Translations under genes and position numbers: made by a program
Shown here: piece by piece, positions 8,564-17,201 of the stretch
Numbering within the stretch: the stretch's first letter is position 1
Layout: each line of letters begins with the position of its first letter
The notes under the pieces: generated by a model
What the model was told of the DNA's origin: nothing
Database searches by the model: none
Seen by the model: the letters and a program-made list of their open reading frames with translations, nothing else
Assembly: GCA_964565645.1 (NCBI GenBank)
Contig: CAZMFQ010000008.1
Coordinates: forward strand, 77,775-141,774
DNA length: 64,000 bases
From: JAHIQC01 sp964565645
GTDB taxonomy: Bacteria; Actinomycetota; Coriobacteriia; Anaerosomatales; JAHIQC01
Reading direction: 5' to 3'

Positions 8564-10210
8564 TTGAACGCAGACATCCGCAGACGACTCGACCGCATCA
8601 CTGACACGCTCTGGGCGGGCGGGGTCACGAACCCCGTGACCTACATCGAGCAGGTGTCATACCTCGTGTATTTGCGCCTTCTCGACATTGAGGAGTCGAG
8701 CAGGGAACTCAAGTCCAAGGTCTCGGGCAACGGCAACTCCGTCAGCCTGTTCCCTGGCGATGATGCGAAGTACCGCTGGAGCAAGTGGTGCTTCAAGTCG
8801 GGGCCAGAGTTGCGCGACTTCGTGCGCGACGAAGTCTTCCCCTACATGGCGACCATCGGCAAGGAATCCCCGAAGGTCGCCGAATACTTCCGCGATGCCA
8901 CGCTCCAGGTCGTTGACCCTGCGGTGCTCAAGGAGGTCATCGACGAACTGGACGGCATCCCTTTCTCGGGGCTGGGCGCGGACGTGAAGGGCGATGTCTT
9001 CGAGTATCTGTTGTCGCACCTGAAGACCTCGTCCCTGAACGGTCAGTTCCGCACGCCGAAGCAGATTCGCTCGTTCATGGTTCAGATGCTCGACCCCGAC
9101 TTCGGGGACACTGTCTGCGACCCCGCGTGCGGCACCGCTGGCTTCCTCATCGACACCATCGACCACATCCTTGCCAAGTACAGCGAGACGACCGTCGAGT
9201 CCCCCATCTATGGCGAGGACTGGCTTGAGAAGCGTGGTCAGACGATTGCTGAGGCCAAGGCCGAGGTTCCGAACCTCCAGACCTACCTCAAAGGTGCGGG
9301 AGAGCGCCTACCCGACTGGAAGCGACTTGAGGACTCGGTTTTCGGATTCGACGTTGACCGCTCCATGATGCGAATCGCGACGATGAACCTCGTGCTGCAT
9401 GGTGTTGCCAACGCTCAGGTCAAGAGCGCGAACGTGCTCTCCGAACACGGTGGTCTATCCGAGGCGGACAAAGACCGCACCTACTCCGTGGTGCTGGCGA
9501 ACCCGCCGTTCGCGGGCACGCTTCCCAAAGAATCCATCCGCGCCGACCTGCCCACCAAGGGCAAGAAGAGCGAACTGCTCTTCCTGGGACTCATGATGGA
9601 GTCGCTTGCGCCAGGCGGCAGGTGTGCGGTCGTCATGCCCGAAGGAGCGCTGTTCGGCTCGACGAAAGCCCACGCCGAACTCCGCCGCAAACTGCTCAGT
9701 GACTACGAGGTTCATGCCGTGGTTTCGCTCTTCGCGGGGGTCTTCAAGCCCTACGCGGGAGTCAAGACCTCGGTGCTCGTGCTCAGCCGACCGAGAAGCA
9801 AGCCGAAGGGCGCGGCGACAGACAAGGTCTGGTTCTACGAGGTCATAGAAGACGGATACGACCCCGAGAAGATTCAGGCGGGGGGCCGTCCCGAGGCTCC
9901 ATCTAGAAACGACATCCCCGACCTCCTCGCCAAGTGGAACGAGTACAAGGCAAGCGGGTTCAACGAACCTCCTGGAGTCGAAGCGAGCAGCATTCTGGAA
10001 GCGGGCAGCGAAGTCCCAAAGTGCTGGTGGGCCGACCTCGATACCATCGACGCGAGTGACTACAACCTCTCCGCCAGTCGCTACAAGCCCCGAGTCGCCA
10101 CCGAAGTGTCCACTGAAGACCCCGCCGACCTCATCCGTGATGTCCTCGACATCGAGCGCGAAATCACCTCAGGTCTCGAAATGCTCCTCAAGGAAGTCGA
10201 GGGGTCATAG
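8564..10210 (+). CDS. hsdM: Type I restriction-modification DNA methylase, M subunit
   Basis: This 548-residue N6-adenine methylase subunit has DPACGTAGF (SAM-binding motif I, residue 186 on) and NPPF (catalytic motif IV, residue 313 on). The N-terminal HsdM_N domain (about 1-150) includes VTYIEQVSYLVYLRLLD. The TTG start follows TAGGAGAGG by 14 bases, which is long but leaves no better in-frame start. Its TAG stop shares one base with the GTG of hsdS, so the two are translationally coupled. With HsdS it methylates the target, and with HsdR it makes the restriction complex. Confidence 0.95.
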   Translation: MNADIRRRLDRITDTLWAGGVTNPVTYIEQVSYLVYLRLLDIEESSRELKSKVSGNGNSVSLFPGDDAKYRWSKWCFKSGPELRDFVRDEVFPYMATIGKESPKVAEYFRDATLQVVDPAVLKEVIDELDGIPFSGLGADVKGDVFEYLLSHLKTSSLNGQFRTPKQIRSFMVQMLDPDFGDTVCDPACGTAGFLIDTIDHILAKYSETTVESPIYGEDWLEKRGQTIAEAKAEVPNLQTYLKGAGERLPDWKRLEDSVFGFDVDRSMMRIATMNLVLHGVANAQVKSANVLSEHGGLSEADKDRTYSVVLANPPFAGTLPKESIRADLPTKGKKSELLFLGLMMESLAPGGRCAVVMPEGALFGSTKAHAELRRKLLSDYEVHAVVSLFAGVFKPYAGVKTSVLVLSRPRSKPKGAATDKVWFYEVIEDGYDPEKIQAGGRPEAPSRNDIPDLLAKWNEYKASGFNEPPGVEASSILEAGSEVPKCWWADLDTIDASDYNLSASRYKPRVATEVSTEDPADLIRDVLDIEREITSGLEMLLKEVEGS

Positions 10211-11409
10211 TGAAGCGCACGGGTGAAAGCCCTTCATGGAATAGGCGCGACCTTGGGTCACTGACCGAGCGGATTACTGATGGGAGTCACAACCCCCCGA
10301 AAGGCTCGGACAGAAGCGAGTACCTGATGCTCAGTTCGAGAGACATTCGCAACGAAGGCCTCAACTACGACAATCCACGCTACCTTACAGCCGAGCAGTT
10401 TGAGGCGGAAGACAGGCGAACTCGGGTCGCCCCAGGCGATGTCCTGCTGACAATCGTCGGGACAATCGGGAAATGCGTAGTCGTGCCAGCGGATGCCCCC
10501 CGCTTCACGCTCCAGCGGAGTGTGGCGGTCATCAAGCCAAGACGGGAACTCCTTGACCCACGATTCCTGCGGCACTCCCTCCTAGCGAAGGCACCCGAAC
10601 TTGAGCGCCAGGCGCATGGCGTTGCCCAGAAGGGTCTCTATCTTGACGCGCTCAGAAGACTTGAGATTCTTGTCCCGCCCCTTGAGGAACAGCATCGAAT
10701 CGCCAACCTATTGGATGAAGCGGACAGGCTCCAAACGCTCAGGCGCGAGGCCAACGAGAAAGCCCAGCGCATCCTCTCCTCCCTGTTCATCGAAAGGTTC
10801 GGAGACCCCGAGACCAATCCCATGGGATGGGAAGTGCAGTCGCTCGGTACGCTACTTGCCGAACCCCCAAAGTACGGCGCAGGGGCAAGCGCCACGGACT
10901 GGAGACCAGGAACACCCCGCTACTTGCGAATCACTGACATAGACGACAGTGGAAGGATGCTTGATGGGACTCGGGTTGGGGCCGACCTCTCGCACGATGA
11001 GTTGAGCAAGTATCGGCTTGCCGATGGGGATGTACTAATAGCCAGAACTGGTGCCACCGTGGGCAAGGTCTACCTCCATCTCCCATCATCCGAAGACTGC
11101 ACGTATGCGGGCTACCTGATTCGGTTTCGACTAGACCACACGAAGATGGAGCCTCTGTTCCTATTCGGCTTCACACGCACCCAGGTATACCGCGACTGGA
11201 TTGTGGGCAGACAGCGACCCACTGGACAACCAAACATCAACGCCAAGGAGTATTCATCGCTTGAGGTGCCCGTCCCCCCGATTCTGAAGCAGAGAGAATA
11301 CGCGAGGGTCGCGCAGAACGCGCTGGCGGTGATTCGTAGACAGCATGATGTGGCGGAGGGGCTGGATGCCGCTAGGATAGTCCTACGAGACTCCCTGTTC
11401 CGCGACTAG
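10210..11409 (+). CDS. hsdS: Type I restriction specificity subunit
   Basis: HsdS sets the DNA sequence recognised by the type I complex. It has 399 residues with two target-recognition domains: the first near 10-150 (SLTERITDGSH..PRFLRHSL), the second near 200-350 (TPRYLRITDIDDSGRM..RTGATVGKVY). A helical conserved region joins them (PPLEEQHRIANLLDEADRL). Both halves are present, so the specificity should be bipartite. The GTG overlaps the hsdM stop, and GAGGGG lies just upstream. The last 27 bases overlap the convergent gene ending at 11383. No second or truncated hsdS copy is nearby. Confidence 0.93.
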   Translation: MKRTGESPSWNRRDLGSLTERITDGSHNPPKGSDRSEYLMLSSRDIRNEGLNYDNPRYLTAEQFEAEDRRTRVAPGDVLLTIVGTIGKCVVVPADAPRFTLQRSVAVIKPRRELLDPRFLRHSLLAKAPELERQAHGVAQKGLYLDALRRLEILVPPLEEQHRIANLLDEADRLQTLRREANEKAQRILSSLFIERFGDPETNPMGWEVQSLGTLLAEPPKYGAGASATDWRPGTPRYLRITDIDDSGRMLDGTRVGADLSHDELSKYRLADGDVLIARTGATVGKVYLHLPSSEDCTYAGYLIRFRLDHTKMEPLFLFGFTRTQVYRDWIVGRQRPTGQPNINAKEYSSLEVPVPPILKQREYARVAQNALAVIRRQHDVAEGLDAARIVLRDSLFRD

Positions 11410-11946
11410 GTCGGCATAGTCCTCAGAACCCATGTCGAGAGACACCGTCCGCACTCCATAGACCTGTGAAATCAACGGCTCATCCGTGATTCTGGCGTAG
11501 AGTCCGTGGTCGATGGCGTAGCCATGAGGAGTCTTGGTCGTCGCAAGAGCGCCGAGCATCGGCATCAAGTCATCAGTGGAAACGAAGTGGACAGCCACGG
11601 GCTGTCTCGACTCCCACGAGACGATGGCGACCTCATCTGCCCCATCCGTCTCTCGCGCAAGCAGGGAACGACGAAGGTGGTCGTGTGTCTCCCAGACGGC
11701 GATGGCTCGACCATCTGGAGTCAGCACGGAAGGCGAGAGTCCCCCTTCGGATGGATGGCACGCACCGCCGACCATCTCGGCGACCAGCGCACACGAGACG
11801 CGGAAGGTGTACTCCTCGCTGCCGCCGAGCACGCCCAGGCGGTCGAGTCTTGCTTCGACCTCTCGCTGGGCGATGGCGACCTTCTCATGTGCCTCCATGA
11901 GTGCTTTGACGCGGAGCGGTGCCGATGCTGGCTCTCTCGTGGTCAT
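11383..11946 (-). CDS. Hypothetical 187-aa protein convergent with hsdS
   Basis: I do not recognise it. The ATG at 11946 was chosen because GAGGGGGTG precedes it by 7 bases; earlier in-frame codons have no such site. An N-terminal helix (about residues 10-38, EAHEKVAIAQREVEARL) may form a coiled coil. It is followed by an alpha/beta domain with several beta strands (RAIAVWETH, QPVAVHFVST). It overlaps the end of hsdS by 27 bases tail to tail. Its job may relate to the restriction system, but that is only suggested by position. Confidence 0.6.
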   Translation of the reverse strand: MTTREPASAPLRVKALMEAHEKVAIAQREVEARLDRLGVLGGSEEYTFRVSCALVAEMVGGACHPSEGGLSPSVLTPDGRAIAVWETHDHLRRSLLARETDGADEVAIVSWESRQPVAVHFVSTDDLMPMLGALATTKTPHGYAIDHGLYARITDEPLISQVYGVRTVSLDMGSEDYADLVAEQGVS

Positions 11947-12090
11947 ACCGAAACACCCCCTCACATGGAGTCTAGCCCAGCACTCAGACAAGAGCCGCGC
12001 AGGAGCCTCCCAAACTGGAACCAAGAGGCCGAACCCTCGATAATGGGTCTAGAGTTTGGACTATCCGCCGACTCCAAGAGGTGCGGCAAG

Positions 12091-12696
12091 ATGACCAGAA
12101 GGGCACAGGCAAACAGACAGCGAGAGACGGACGGCCCGAGACCGTCGAACCCGACACGCGGCAAGGAGGTGGTAAGGCGCTCATGTCGTATCTGCCGCGC
12201 TGAGAACAGGGAGGTCATCGAAGCAATCCTGCTCAACGGCGACACCTATGAAGCCAACGCAAGACTGGTTTCTGCCGAGTACGGACTGAAGGTCTCGGGG
12301 TACACGGTCAAGAATCATCTTCTAAATCACGCCCTATCTTTACGCGCCCAGCAAACTGGCATCTTGCTGCGCGAGGTCGTGGACGAGGACGGCCCCGTCT
12401 TGACCGCAAAGGGCATCCACAAACTCCTCCTGAAAGAGGCGTTCCAGAAGGTCGCCACAGGCGAGGCCAGCGTGAAGACAATGAACGATGTGCTTCGCAT
12501 TCTGGAGTTGGACATCTCCATGCGGAGAACCGAGAAGAGAGTCCAAGAGTCACAGGAGAACGACGAGGGAATGGTGGCGATGCAGCAACTGGGATACATC
12601 ATCCAGTCGCTGTACGAGACCCTACCCGAGGAGCACTACTCGCGGGCGATGACGCGGGCCATCTCGCTCGGGCTGGATGAGGGTCTGTTGCCGTGA
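12091..12696 (+). CDS. Hypothetical 201-aa protein with Cys pair (possible DNA-binding)
   Basis: The product is unrecognised. The ATG at 12091 is preceded by AAGAGGTG at a workable distance; another in-frame ATG at 12043 has no ribosome-binding site. The N-terminus is basic (TRRAQANRQRE). A short RSCRICRAENRE motif with a CxxC pair leads into a helix-turn-helix-like stretch (TYEANARLVSAEYGLKVSGYTVKNHL), reminiscent of small terminase or transposase DNA-binding regions. The C-terminal half is helical. Its TGA stop lies inside a 14-bp repeat that recurs just before the next gene, a small tyrosine recombinase. Confidence 0.6.
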   Translation: MTRRAQANRQRETDGPRPSNPTRGKEVVRRSCRICRAENREVIEAILLNGDTYEANARLVSAEYGLKVSGYTVKNHLLNHALSLRAQQTGILLREVVDEDGPVLTAKGIHKLLLKEAFQKVATGEASVKTMNDVLRILELDISMRRTEKRVQESQENDEGMVAMQQLGYIIQSLYETLPEEHYSRAMTRAISLGLDEGLLP

Positions 12697-12777
12697 ATGC
12701 GTAGCCTATTGCCCCCTGTCACAGTCTTCTGCGATGATTCGCGTGAATGCGTAGCGTCTTTGTCATAGAAACGCTAC
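12692..12777. repeat. Direct and inverted repeats before the small recombinase gene
   Basis: CGTGAATGCGTAGC occurs at 12692-12705 and again at 12742-12755. The second copy overlaps an inverted repeat, GTAGCGT (12751-12757) with ACGCTAC (12771-12777). The unit ends 21 bases before the recombinase start. It could be the recombination or operator site of that protein. Confidence 0.5.
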
Positions 12778-12798
12778 ACGCGAAGCAGAGGGGGAATC

Positions 12799-13389
12799 AT
12801 GGCGAAGCGGAAGAAGAGCGTGCTCCCCAAGACTCGTTCGGAGTCGGAGTGGGATGCGATGTTCCGCAGCATCGACACCCGCTACGAGACCCAACAGCGC
12901 AACCACGCGCTCCTGTATCTCGTCTGGATTACTGGCCTCCGTGTCTCAGAGGCACTGTCGCTCACAATGGCAGATGTGGACTTTGCGCTGGAGAAGGTCA
13001 CAGTGACCGATGGCAAGAGCGGGGCACGAGTCATCCCCTTTCCCTCAACAACTGAGAAGCGCCAGGCACTGCTCGACACGCTCGAACGATGGCTTGCGAT
13101 TCGCGAGACGTGGAACCCGTCCACGAACTACCTATTCGTCACGAAGACTGGACAGCAGATGCGCCCGAGTGCCGTCCGCCGCTCGATGGCGTTGTACGGG
13201 GAGCGGGCAAGTATCGGGCATGTCACTCCACACATGCTGCGACACTCGTGTGCGACCGAGTTGCTAGCCAACGGCGCATCACCGATTAGCGTATCCAGGG
13301 TGCTGGGCCACAGACACCTGAGCACCACGTTGGACGTGTATGCGTGGGCCTCTGACCAGCACGCTGCGGAGGCGATGAGCAAGAGGTAG
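12799..13389 (+). CDS. Small tyrosine recombinase, catalytic domain only
   Basis: This is a 196-residue tyrosine recombinase consisting essentially of the catalytic domain, close in size to the FimB/FimE invertases and far shorter than the integrases in this window. It has R in ITGLRVSEAL, HMLRH, and GHRHLSTTLDVY with the nucleophile Tyr. No core-binding domain precedes it. The ATG follows GCAGAGGGGG with good spacing. The paired direct and inverted repeats just upstream (12692-12777) are candidate substrates. Its target could be those repeats, element resolution, or another invertible site; the sequence does not decide. Confidence 0.85.
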   Translation: MAKRKKSVLPKTRSESEWDAMFRSIDTRYETQQRNHALLYLVWITGLRVSEALSLTMADVDFALEKVTVTDGKSGARVIPFPSTTEKRQALLDTLERWLAIRETWNPSTNYLFVTKTGQQMRPSAVRRSMALYGERASIGHVTPHMLRHSCATELLANGASPISVSRVLGHRHLSTTLDVYAWASDQHAAEAMSKR

Positions 13390-13393
13390 CGGT

Positions 13394-14539
13394 CTACGAA
13401 GCCTCTTCGATGACTTCAGCAACAAAGGAGTCGGCCTTGAACTCATCGGGAATCAGGGGCTTTGCATGTTGCCTGAACGAGTTCATGTGGTTCTGCTGAA
13501 CTAGCCCGTTGAAGTGGAGACAACCCACGACCAGTGACGGGGAGACCCCGTTGTTCCTCGCGTAGTCCGTCACGCTCTTTTTCGATACCTGCCCCCGCAT
13601 GGGTGCGAACCAAGCCAGCATCTTTTCGTGGGCGAGTGAACGCCTGGCGAACTCGTTGGCCTCCTCTTCGCGCTCCTCTTTGTCTTCCACTCCCGCATCA
13701 ACGAAGTACTGACCCTTGTCGTCCAAGTGGAGCAGGACGTGCGCCGACTCGTGTGCCACGGTGAACCAGAAACTGTCGTCCCAGTCGATACGGCCTGTCC
13801 ACACGATGGTGGGGTTGTCGCCGTCCCAAAACGCCGCCCCGTCCGTGTAGGTCTTCGAGAGATGCGACAGGGTAAAGAACTTCACTCCCGCCTTGCCGAT
13901 GTCCGAAATGTACTGAGCCGCGCCATCGAAGGACTTGCTGTACGAGGCGATGCCCTCAGCAATGCTCCGAAACGCCTTGCTGTCGTAACTGTCTACTTCA
14001 TAGACAGAGGCCATCCGTCGCGCTACCTGGAACCAGAGGGCGGCGAAGCATGCGTTGTACTTCTCGTAGGCCGTTGAGCGACGGGCTGCCATCGGCAAGT
14101 CCAGCGACTGCTCCAGCGCAGACTCAATGTCTGTTGACCAAAGATGCTCCAGCCAGCCCTCAATCGCCGAGGCATCCTTTGGGTCAGCGGAGAGCCACTT
14201 CTTCTTGCGAACCTCCGCGATAGGCAGCCGCTCGTACACACGGGCCTTGCGCTCAACACCGGTGTCGGAGTCATCCTCCAAACGAAGACGGTAGTTGGCC
14301 TCTAGGTTGAGCCAGTACTGTGCAGTCTGACCGAATGCACTACCGAGCCGCCGAGCCATGTCGGGAGAGATGGCACTCTTGGCCGTACAGACGTTACTGA
14401 CCGCCTGCAATGACACGCCAAGGATGTTTGCCAAGTCCTGCTGAGTCCAGTCGCGGAGTTCAAGTTGCTCCTTGATGAACTCGCCCGGCGCGATATTGAT
14501 GAAGGGCTTGATGTTTCTGGTGTCCATCTCAGTCGCCAT
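13394..14539 (-). CDS. HigA-type antitoxin fused to ImmA/IrrE metallopeptidase
   Basis: The protein has 381 residues. The N-terminal half begins with a HigA-like XRE helix-turn-helix (about 15-85: LELRDWTQQDLANILGVSLQAVSNV). The C-terminal half is an ImmA/IrrE-type zinc peptidase with HESAHVLLH (HExxH) and a downstream acidic EEEANEFAR segment. The likely role is neutralising the HigB toxin encoded just upstream and repressing the operon; the peptidase may cleave a regulator. The ATG at 14539 overlaps the toxin stop by 11 bases; an ATG at 14527, 1 base after that stop, is also possible. ImmA also links many mobile elements to stress-induced excision. Confidence 0.85.
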   Translation of the reverse strand: MATEMDTRNIKPFINIAPGEFIKEQLELRDWTQQDLANILGVSLQAVSNVCTAKSAISPDMARRLGSAFGQTAQYWLNLEANYRLRLEDDSDTGVERKARVYERLPIAEVRKKKWLSADPKDASAIEGWLEHLWSTDIESALEQSLDLPMAARRSTAYEKYNACFAALWFQVARRMASVYEVDSYDSKAFRSIAEGIASYSKSFDGAAQYISDIGKAGVKFFTLSHLSKTYTDGAAFWDGDNPTIVWTGRIDWDDSFWFTVAHESAHVLLHLDDKGQYFVDAGVEDKEEREEEANEFARRSLAHEKMLAWFAPMRGQVSKKSVTDYARNNGVSPSLVVGCLHFNGLVQQNHMNSFRQHAKPLIPDEFKADSFVAEVIEEAS

Positions 14540-14837
14540 AGTGTACTGACACCTCAATCACTTCAACAGATTCGATGGCCGTCTCGTCTTCATCACGCCA
14601 CACAACATCGAACTCAAGTCGGTACTGCCTGTTCAGCCGCACTGAGTAGTGGTCGTCATAGCGCTCGAAATGAAGGCCCTTGTTGGCGAGAAGGTCGGCA
14701 ACGACATCCGCTGCTTCCAACTGCTGTATGCGCATGAAGAACTTGTCCCGGACTTGGGGCGGGAGGTCATGCTTGCGGCTCCTGCCTGTCTCATACAGCG
14801 TCTTGAGGTGCTTGTTCGTGAACCGAACTGCTGCCAC
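14529..14837 (-). CDS. HigB/RelE-family toxin
   Basis: This 102-residue protein of the RelE/HigB mRNA-interferase fold is encoded first in a toxin-antitoxin operon. It contains the family pattern of a basic N-terminus (RFTNKHLKTLYETGRSRKH), a central LLANKGLHFERYDDHYSVRLNRQYRL block with the conserved Arg in SVRLNRQYRLEF, and a C-terminal EVIEVSVHYGD strand. These toxins cleave mRNA at the ribosome. The GTG start is preceded by TGAGGT at 5 bases. The perfect inverted repeat at 14883-14905 lies about 45 bases upstream and is probably the operator. Confidence 0.85.
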   Translation of the reverse strand: MAAVRFTNKHLKTLYETGRSRKHDLPPQVRDKFFMRIQQLEAADVVADLLANKGLHFERYDDHYSVRLNRQYRLEFDVVWRDEDETAIESVEVIEVSVHYGD

Positions 14838-14882
14838 TCAATACCTCACCAAGTAAGACTATACCACTACTCTGACAGATAC

Positions 14883-14905
14883 CTATACAAGTATCGCTTG
14901 TATAG
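14883..14905. promoter_or_regulatory. Candidate operator of the toxin-antitoxin operon
   Basis: CTATACAAG and CTTGTATAG form a perfect 9-bp inverted repeat around TATCG. It lies upstream of the toxin start, where a HigA-type antitoxin would bind to repress the operon. Confidence 0.6.
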
Positions 14906-14939
14906 TTCCCCTATTCTGACTTGTTGGTATCTTTCCTCA

Positions 14940-15123
14940 TTGATATGACACTGATAGTTGGAGTGTTTTTGCAGTTCAGAAGTACTGCCCAAATATCAGC
15001 GCGGATTTCGGAAGTCATTCTGACGTTCTGACTTGATTTACAGAACTATCAATATCTCTTCCATTTGATATGACACTGATAGTTGGAGTGTCTTTGCAGT
15101 TCAGGAAGAGTGCCCAACTATCA
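14940..15123. repeat. 59-bp direct repeat pair with TGATAGTT half-sites
   Basis: Bases 14940-14998 and 15065-15123 are near-identical; the first 40 bp differ at one position. Each copy contains a TGATAGTT half-site (14952-14959, 15077-15084), and ACTATCAA occurs at 15045-15052 and 15117-15124. The same half-sites form the inverted repeat upstream of fic at 16519-16546. The repeats fill most of the 314-base gap between the toxin gene and fic. Confidence 0.7.
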
Positions 15124-15151
15124 ATCAAGTCTTTCAGGAGAGGCAATCGGG

Positions 15152-16507
15152 TCACTCAGATGACCCGCCCTCACGGATATGTTCGCGGAGATTGTCGCTC
15201 GGAACGAAGACGAACTGACGACCGCTCTTCTGCTGAACCAAGTAGCCCCCCTCGGCCAGCGCAACTAGGTCAGCGCGTGCGGTGGCATATGCGACATCGT
15301 GTGAAGAGGCATGTGACTCAATGGTCAACTGTACCCCTGGGTCTTTGAGAGCACGAATCAGTACGGCCCTCTGTCTGTGATTCAGAGTCAAGTCCTTCTT
15401 GAGGGAACGTTTCAGCCGCTCGTCTTCTTCGTTCTTGCGGGCGATGTACTCATGCAACTCGTTGATGGCCTGTTCAACGGCGTGCAGGTTGAACGTGATG
15501 AAGTACGACATGTCGCAGTCGTCTTGCTCGGAGTAGAGGTACGCCTTGTCGTACTGCCCTCGCTTGCCGAGGATTACCCGTGAAATCGCAAGATACTCAA
15601 AGAGCCAGTAGCCCCTCTTCAGCATGTACAGGTAGAACAAGGCTCGGGCAGTTCGTCCGTTTCCATCAACGAACGGGTGAATGTAGGCAAGCCAGAAGTG
15701 CAAGATGATTGCCTTGATGATGGGGTTCTCGAAGTCCCCTGTGTCGCTGTTCGCATACTCGCATAGAGCCTTGAGGAGTTCTTCGATTTCGTCTGCATCA
15801 GGCGGAAGATGCAGTATTTCTCCTCTCGACTCATCAAGGACAGCAATGTCATCGTCCTTCCCGCGGAACTTGCCTGCCTTCGCGGGAACGTCGAGGGTTC
15901 CTTCTGTCAGCGACTTCTGCAAGTCGCAGATGAGTTCCGGCGTGATTGGGTCGTCCACCCGCGCCAGCATCTTCTGAATAGTCAGATAGTTGTTGAGAAT
16001 CATGCGCTCGGCCTTGTCGGCGGGGTCTCGCCCAGTCCTCAGCATGTCCTTCGCTACACGGGTGGTCGTCGCTGCACCCTCTATCTGGCTTGAGGCGATG
16101 GCCTCCTCCATGATTGAGTTGACGAGGAACCGCTTCTGCCCTTCTGAGGGAATCCCCTCGCTCTCCATCGTGACAGCCCCGCCAGCACGCTTGTCAATGA
16201 CATGGAGACAGCGAAGTACCTCTGGGGTCAGCGAGTAGGAGAACTGCTGCCCACTCACGTCCATGACTGGCGTGTCTCTTCTGTCCAGAGTCCGAGAGAG
16301 TTTGAGGAGGAACCAGGCAAGTTTGTGGTCTAGCCCCTCTGGCAGTTCCAGGTACTTGAACTTGTCCCAGTACAAGTAGTCCTTGTTCGCCTTCCGAAGG
16401 ACTTCGCGAACGACCGAGTTCTGCGCAAGCGCCATCGCATCGTTCAGGCTGATGTCGCTCTTCGAGAAATCGACAACGGGCGCTGGCTCAAGTCGTCTCT
16501 GCTGCAC
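15152..16507 (-). CDS. Fic family protein with C-terminal winged helix
   Basis: This 451-residue Fic-domain protein is a predicted AMP-transferase. The active-site loop HPFVDGNGRTAR begins at residue 278 and is complete. SSQIEG near residue 140 matches the (S/T)xxxE(G/N) inhibitory motif, here on the N-terminal side (class II Fic). The C-terminal 75 residues (RQRAVLIRALKDPG..YATARADLVALAEGGYL) form a winged helix, so it may bind DNA. GTG start. The inverted repeat at 16519-16546, immediately upstream, and the related repeats downstream suggest autoregulation. Target proteins are unknown. Confidence 0.88.
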   Translation of the reverse strand: MQQRRLEPAPVVDFSKSDISLNDAMALAQNSVVREVLRKANKDYLYWDKFKYLELPEGLDHKLAWFLLKLSRTLDRRDTPVMDVSGQQFSYSLTPEVLRCLHVIDKRAGGAVTMESEGIPSEGQKRFLVNSIMEEAIASSQIEGAATTTRVAKDMLRTGRDPADKAERMILNNYLTIQKMLARVDDPITPELICDLQKSLTEGTLDVPAKAGKFRGKDDDIAVLDESRGEILHLPPDADEIEELLKALCEYANSDTGDFENPIIKAIILHFWLAYIHPFVDGNGRTARALFYLYMLKRGYWLFEYLAISRVILGKRGQYDKAYLYSEQDDCDMSYFITFNLHAVEQAINELHEYIARKNEEDERLKRSLKKDLTLNHRQRAVLIRALKDPGVQLTIESHASSHDVAYATARADLVALAEGGYLVQQKSGRQFVFVPSDNLREHIREGGSSE

Positions 16508-16518
16508 GGCTGCTCCAA

Positions 16519-16546
16519 ACTATCAATCAGGCCATGTGTTGATAGT
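16519..16546. promoter_or_regulatory. Inverted repeat upstream of fic
   Basis: ACTATCAA (16519-16526) and TTGATAGT (16539-16546) are a perfect 8-bp inverted repeat with a 12-base spacer, ending 12 bases before the fic start codon. It is a likely operator for the winged-helix Fic protein. Confidence 0.6.
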
Positions 16547-16587
16547 AGCACTAGAGAACCCACTGCTCATCCACGATATGCGCTTGG

Positions 16588-17031
16588 TCAATCTCCGATG
16601 CGGGTCACTCTCACGACCGTGCCCAGACACGCCTTCGCATTGCCTCCCCAGACTGTGGCCAGCCACGAAGGTCGCTCCTCGCGAGTCACCTGAAGAGATG
16701 AGACGCGGCTGTCCCTGTCGTAGACGGCTTCCGTCATCCCATCCATCACGGTCTTGGCCAGGTTGTCCACATCCGCACTCCGCCCGGACACCGTGGGGCC
16801 TAACTCGATGGAGACGGCGTACTGGCTCGTCATCGTCCACGTAGTCTGCGCCTGTGTCTCGTAGTGGAGAACCGCTTCCCGGGCCTTTGCCCGAATGTAG
16901 GACTCCACGAGTCGCACGGATGGGTCAGCAAATGTGCCTAGCGTTCGGAAATCCCCTTCACGGACAAGTACAGGTATGGCTCTCGGCTTCGACTCTATGC
17001 GGCGGTCTATGCAGAACTCGATGCTCGACAT
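16588..17031 (-). CDS. RusA-family Holliday junction resolvase
   Basis: This 147-residue endodeoxyribonuclease is of the phage-derived RusA family, which resolves four-way junctions. The diagnostic block is SADVDNLAKTVMDGM followed by VYDRDSRVSSL, supplying the conserved Asp residues and the Lys. The ATG at 17031 was chosen with TTTGGAG 7 bases before it; an upstream TTG lacks such a site. It is on the same strand as fic, 80 bases upstream of it. Within an integrative element such a gene fits recombination or replication of excised DNA. Confidence 0.82.
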   Translation of the reverse strand: MSSIEFCIDRRIESKPRAIPVLVREGDFRTLGTFADPSVRLVESYIRAKAREAVLHYETQAQTTWTMTSQYAVSIELGPTVSGRSADVDNLAKTVMDGMTEAVYDRDSRVSSLQVTREERPSWLATVWGGNAKACLGTVVRVTRIGD

Positions 17032-17201
17032 CGGCAACTCCAAACTGGAAGAAATCTTGATGGTCTACCCATAGGTACGAAAACCATCTCCTCTGTACTC
17101 ACGGCCTATCCGGTACGATGCGGTTCACTTATGGGGGCCGAAGCACTTCTCTTCTTCTTCATTATCAACAACAACTACATCAGAGCAGCGAAGACCGGAG
17201 T

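Noticed and set aside
10210..13389. Phase-variable hsdS switched by the nearby recombinase
   Set aside because: hsdS is a single complete gene with two recognition domains, and no silent or inverted hsdS copy or inverted repeats within it are visible.
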